Made by a program: the position numbers and the translations under genes. Below are positions 5,286 to 7,018 of a DNA stretch of 7,018 bases, in pieces (position 1 is the stretch's first letter; each line of letters starts with the position of its first letter). This stretch comes from DAOTVD01 sp034437075 (GTDB lineage: Bacteria; Chloroflexota; Anaerolineae; Aggregatilineales; J027). The notes beneath the pieces are model-generated. The model had not been told where the DNA came from. It ran no database searches and was given only the letters and a program-made list of their open reading frames with translations. Location of the stretch: the NCBI GenBank assembly GCA_034437075.1, contig DAOTVD010000054.1, positions 1-7,018 of the forward strand, read 5' to 3'.

Positions 5286-7018
5286 ATGCAATTGCGCACG
5301 GGCATTTTGTTTGCCACTTTTATTTTCCTGGCCATTTTCGGGATACTCCCCGCTATGGCTGTCCAGGGGATTCCTGCCGATTTATACTACGTGGCGCCAG
5401 ACGCGAACGGCGCGGCGCAGATTTTCCGCATTGATGAGGCCAACACCATCGAACAGATTAGCGCGGGTGATGGCGTGACCGATTTTGAGATTACGCCTGA
5501 TGGCCAAGTCGTTTACACCACGACCACCAGCCTTAACATAGGCGAAACCAGCATCACAACAGGCGGGCCGCTGGATAGCGCGGCCATCAATCTGCAAGGT
5601 GTGGCCGTGTCGCCTGGAGCGGCCCAAATGGCGGTTATTGCCGTGGTGCCCGAGGGCAACGCCGACCCCGCCGAGGGGGTCTGGCTGTATGATTTGAACA
5701 GCAGCACCTGGACGCTCTTGCTCAACAGCATCCGTAACACGCCCGCGACGGTGTACATTGGCGTTGAATGGGCTTTGTCCGGCGACCGCCTCATCCTGGA
5801 TGCGGATTTTGGCGACGGCACCACAGGCGTCATCGCCCATAACCTGAACACCGAGCAAAGTTTGCCCTTCAACGAAGACGGAACAGGTAATATTCAATCG
5901 GGTGGCTATGGGCGCGCGGCGCTCTCGTTGGATGGCACCGCTATGATTCTGAGCGATGTGCCGAACTCGCCAAATGGCAATGGCTTTATCGTGGACGTTA
6001 ACAACAGCCAGCGCGTGATTCCCTTGGGCGATGACAGCCTCGGCCCGCGTTATTTGTCGCATGCTATACCGATTGCAGACGGCACAGCCTTTTTCATCCG
6101 GGATTTTGGCAACGACATAGCCTCCAGCGAAGTTTGGCAACTGAGCACCGAGGGCGCGCGCGTGGCCTTGGGGTCGATTCCAGATCGTGACCTGGGCTTT
6201 TCGGCAGATTGGACCGCCGATGGTAACGCGCTAGCTTACATTCAACTGGCTGACCCTGCCGATACGCGCGGCACTTTACAGGTTTTCCAGCGCGTCGAAG
6301 AAAACATGGAACCCGTCAGCCTGCCCGAAAACATCACCGATGTGAGCGCGGTGCAGTGGGGCCCATTGCCCAGCACCCGCGAGGCGGGCCTTCCAGAAGC
6401 GGTGATCACCGCGCCAACGTTCGACTTCTTGAACGAAGAGCAAGTCGCGCATTACTCCGTTCGTTTGCAGTGGCCCGCCGATATAGGCTCCAGCCCCTAT
6501 CAGATGACCGTGCAACCTGGTTTTGATGGCCAGGAGTCCTTCGAAGTGGAGAATAACGCCGCGCGCATTAACCGGATGCCCTGCGACACGGTCTATACCA
6601 TCACCATTGGCAACAGCCGCCCCTATACCGTATCCACGCCGCGTTGTGATGTGGGCTTATTCCCGGTGACTGCCGATCCGCTGTATCCGCGTACGGGCGG
6701 CGCTCCGGCGCAAGCACAACCCGCCGAGGATGATCCGCCGCCCGCTCAGCCGGCTGAAGAACAGCCCGCCGACGAGGCATCACCACCGCCTGCTGAACCC
6801 GCCGACGAGGCATCACCACCACCTGCTGAACCCGCCGACGAGCAGCCTGCCGACGAGCAGCCTGCCGACGAGGCATCACCACCACCTGCTGAACCCGCCG
6901 ACGAGCAACCCGCAGGTGAAGCAGAAATCTTGCCCCCAGGCACGGATCAGGGCGGGCCAGCCACAGTGACTGATCTATCCGCCGGAACGCCCGCCCCAGA
7001 AGGTGCCCTCACGGATGG
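5286..7018 (+). CDS. Secreted TolB-like beta-propeller protein with Pro/Ala/Asp/Glu repeats (3' partial)
   Basis: The frame stays open from 5286 to the window end: 577 codons, with no stop seen. Residues 1-25 form a Sec signal peptide (R4, hydrophobic 7-22, cleavage likely after AMA at 23-25); there is no lipobox cysteine. Residues about 32-360 form a repeated beta-rich region with PD40/WD40-like blades, for example ITPDGQVVYT at 69-78, LSLDGTAMIL at 213-222 and WTADGNALAY at 309-318. A further beta domain (about 372-456), possibly fibronectin-like, contains the only two cysteines, C433 and C454, which may form a disulfide. Residues 476-543 are Pro/Ala/Asp/Glu-rich with exact tandem repeats, a likely extended linker or wall-spanning segment. 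The C-terminal part is missing, so the full architecture and anchoring cannot be stated. The role is probably extracellular binding or scaffolding; no catalytic motif is seen. Transcription diverges from the glycan operon. Confidence 0.88.
   Translation, partial: MQLRTGILFATFIFLAIFGILPAMAVQGIPADLYYVAPDANGAAQIFRIDEANTIEQISAGDGVTDFEITPDGQVVYTTTTSLNIGETSITTGGPLDSAAINLQGVAVSPGAAQMAVIAVVPEGNADPAEGVWLYDLNSSTWTLLLNSIRNTPATVYIGVEWALSGDRLILDADFGDGTTGVIAHNLNTEQSLPFNEDGTGNIQSGGYGRAALSLDGTAMILSDVPNSPNGNGFIVDVNNSQRVIPLGDDSLGPRYLSHAIPIADGTAFFIRDFGNDIASSEVWQLSTEGARVALGSIPDRDLGFSADWTADGNALAYIQLADPADTRGTLQVFQRVEENMEPVSLPENITDVSAVQWGPLPSTREAGLPEAVITAPTFDFLNEEQVAHYSVRLQWPADIGSSPYQMTVQPGFDGQESFEVENNAARINRMPCDTVYTITIGNSRPYTVSTPRCDVGLFPVTADPLYPRTGGAPAQAQPAEDDPPPAQPAEEQPADEASPPPAEPADEASPPPAEPADEQPADEQPADEASPPPAEPADEQPAGEAEILPPGTDQGGPATVTDLSAGTPAPEGALTD
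6765..6917 (+). repeat. Tandem 33-base and 15-base coding repeats
   Basis: Three copies of a 33-base unit coding PADEASPPPAE begin at 6765, 6798 and 6861. They are interleaved with 15-base PADEQ units at 6831, 6846 and 6894. Copies are almost identical in DNA, with only single silent changes such as CCC/CCT and CCG/CCA. This indicates recent expansion by slippage or recombination. Unit lengths are multiples of three, so copy change alters protein length without breaking the frame. Confidence 0.88.

Noticed and set aside
5382..6140. 252-residue open frame on the minus strand
   Set aside because: It lies antisense to the secreted propeller gene, which has a ribosome binding site, a signal peptide and repeated propeller blades. 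The antisense frame has no recognisable domain and arises from GC-rich codon structure.
6730..6969. His-rich and Gly/Ser/Ala-rich repeat peptides in alternative frames on both strands
   Set aside because: Side effects of the tandem coding repeat read out of frame. The correct frame is continuous from the start at 5286.

Overview
The window is a GC-rich, densely packed bacterial segment. The codon use, the TolB-like secreted protein with a Pro/Ala/Asp/Glu-rich tail, the Zn-PLC-like protein and the C/G-rich palindromic intergenic repeats together resemble Chloroflexota (Anaerolineae-like). That taxonomic reading is an inference; no rRNA or marker gene is present.

Layout. Positions 1-222 carry no credible gene. 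They hold a nested inverted-repeat element, REP/BIME-like, that probably also ends transcription of the leftward operon. Positions 223-5165 hold five leftward (minus-strand) genes. In transcription order they are a zinc-dependent phospholipase C-like protein, a GT4 glycosyltransferase, a membrane-anchored class I SAM methyltransferase, a 71-residue protein of unknown function, and a glutamine-hydrolysing asparagine synthase (AsnB family). Three of the four junctions are translationally coupled: TAATG at 4402-4406, an ATGA overlap at 3256-3259, and TAATG at 2059-2063. The fourth junction is a gap of about 100 bases with an inverted repeat and a new ribosome binding site, and no obvious terminator. 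Positions 5166-5285 form a divergent promoter region with a perfect TATAAT on the minus strand, a plausible sigma-70 promoter on the plus strand, and small palindromes. From 5286 to the window end runs a rightward gene for a secreted beta-propeller protein. It has a tandem Pro/Ala/Asp/Glu repeat and is cut off by the window edge.

Biology. The GT4 enzyme, the membrane-tethered methyltransferase and the AsnB-type amidotransferase form the kind of set used to build and decorate a surface glycan or glycoconjugate. The PLC-like protein and the 71-residue protein are coupled to this set but have no clear role. I see no defence system, CRISPR array, tRNA, rRNA or transposase. The most unusual items are the tightly coupled 71-residue orphan, the coupled PLC-like/glycosyltransferase pair, the anchored coiled-coil methyltransferase and the composite palindromic element at the left end.
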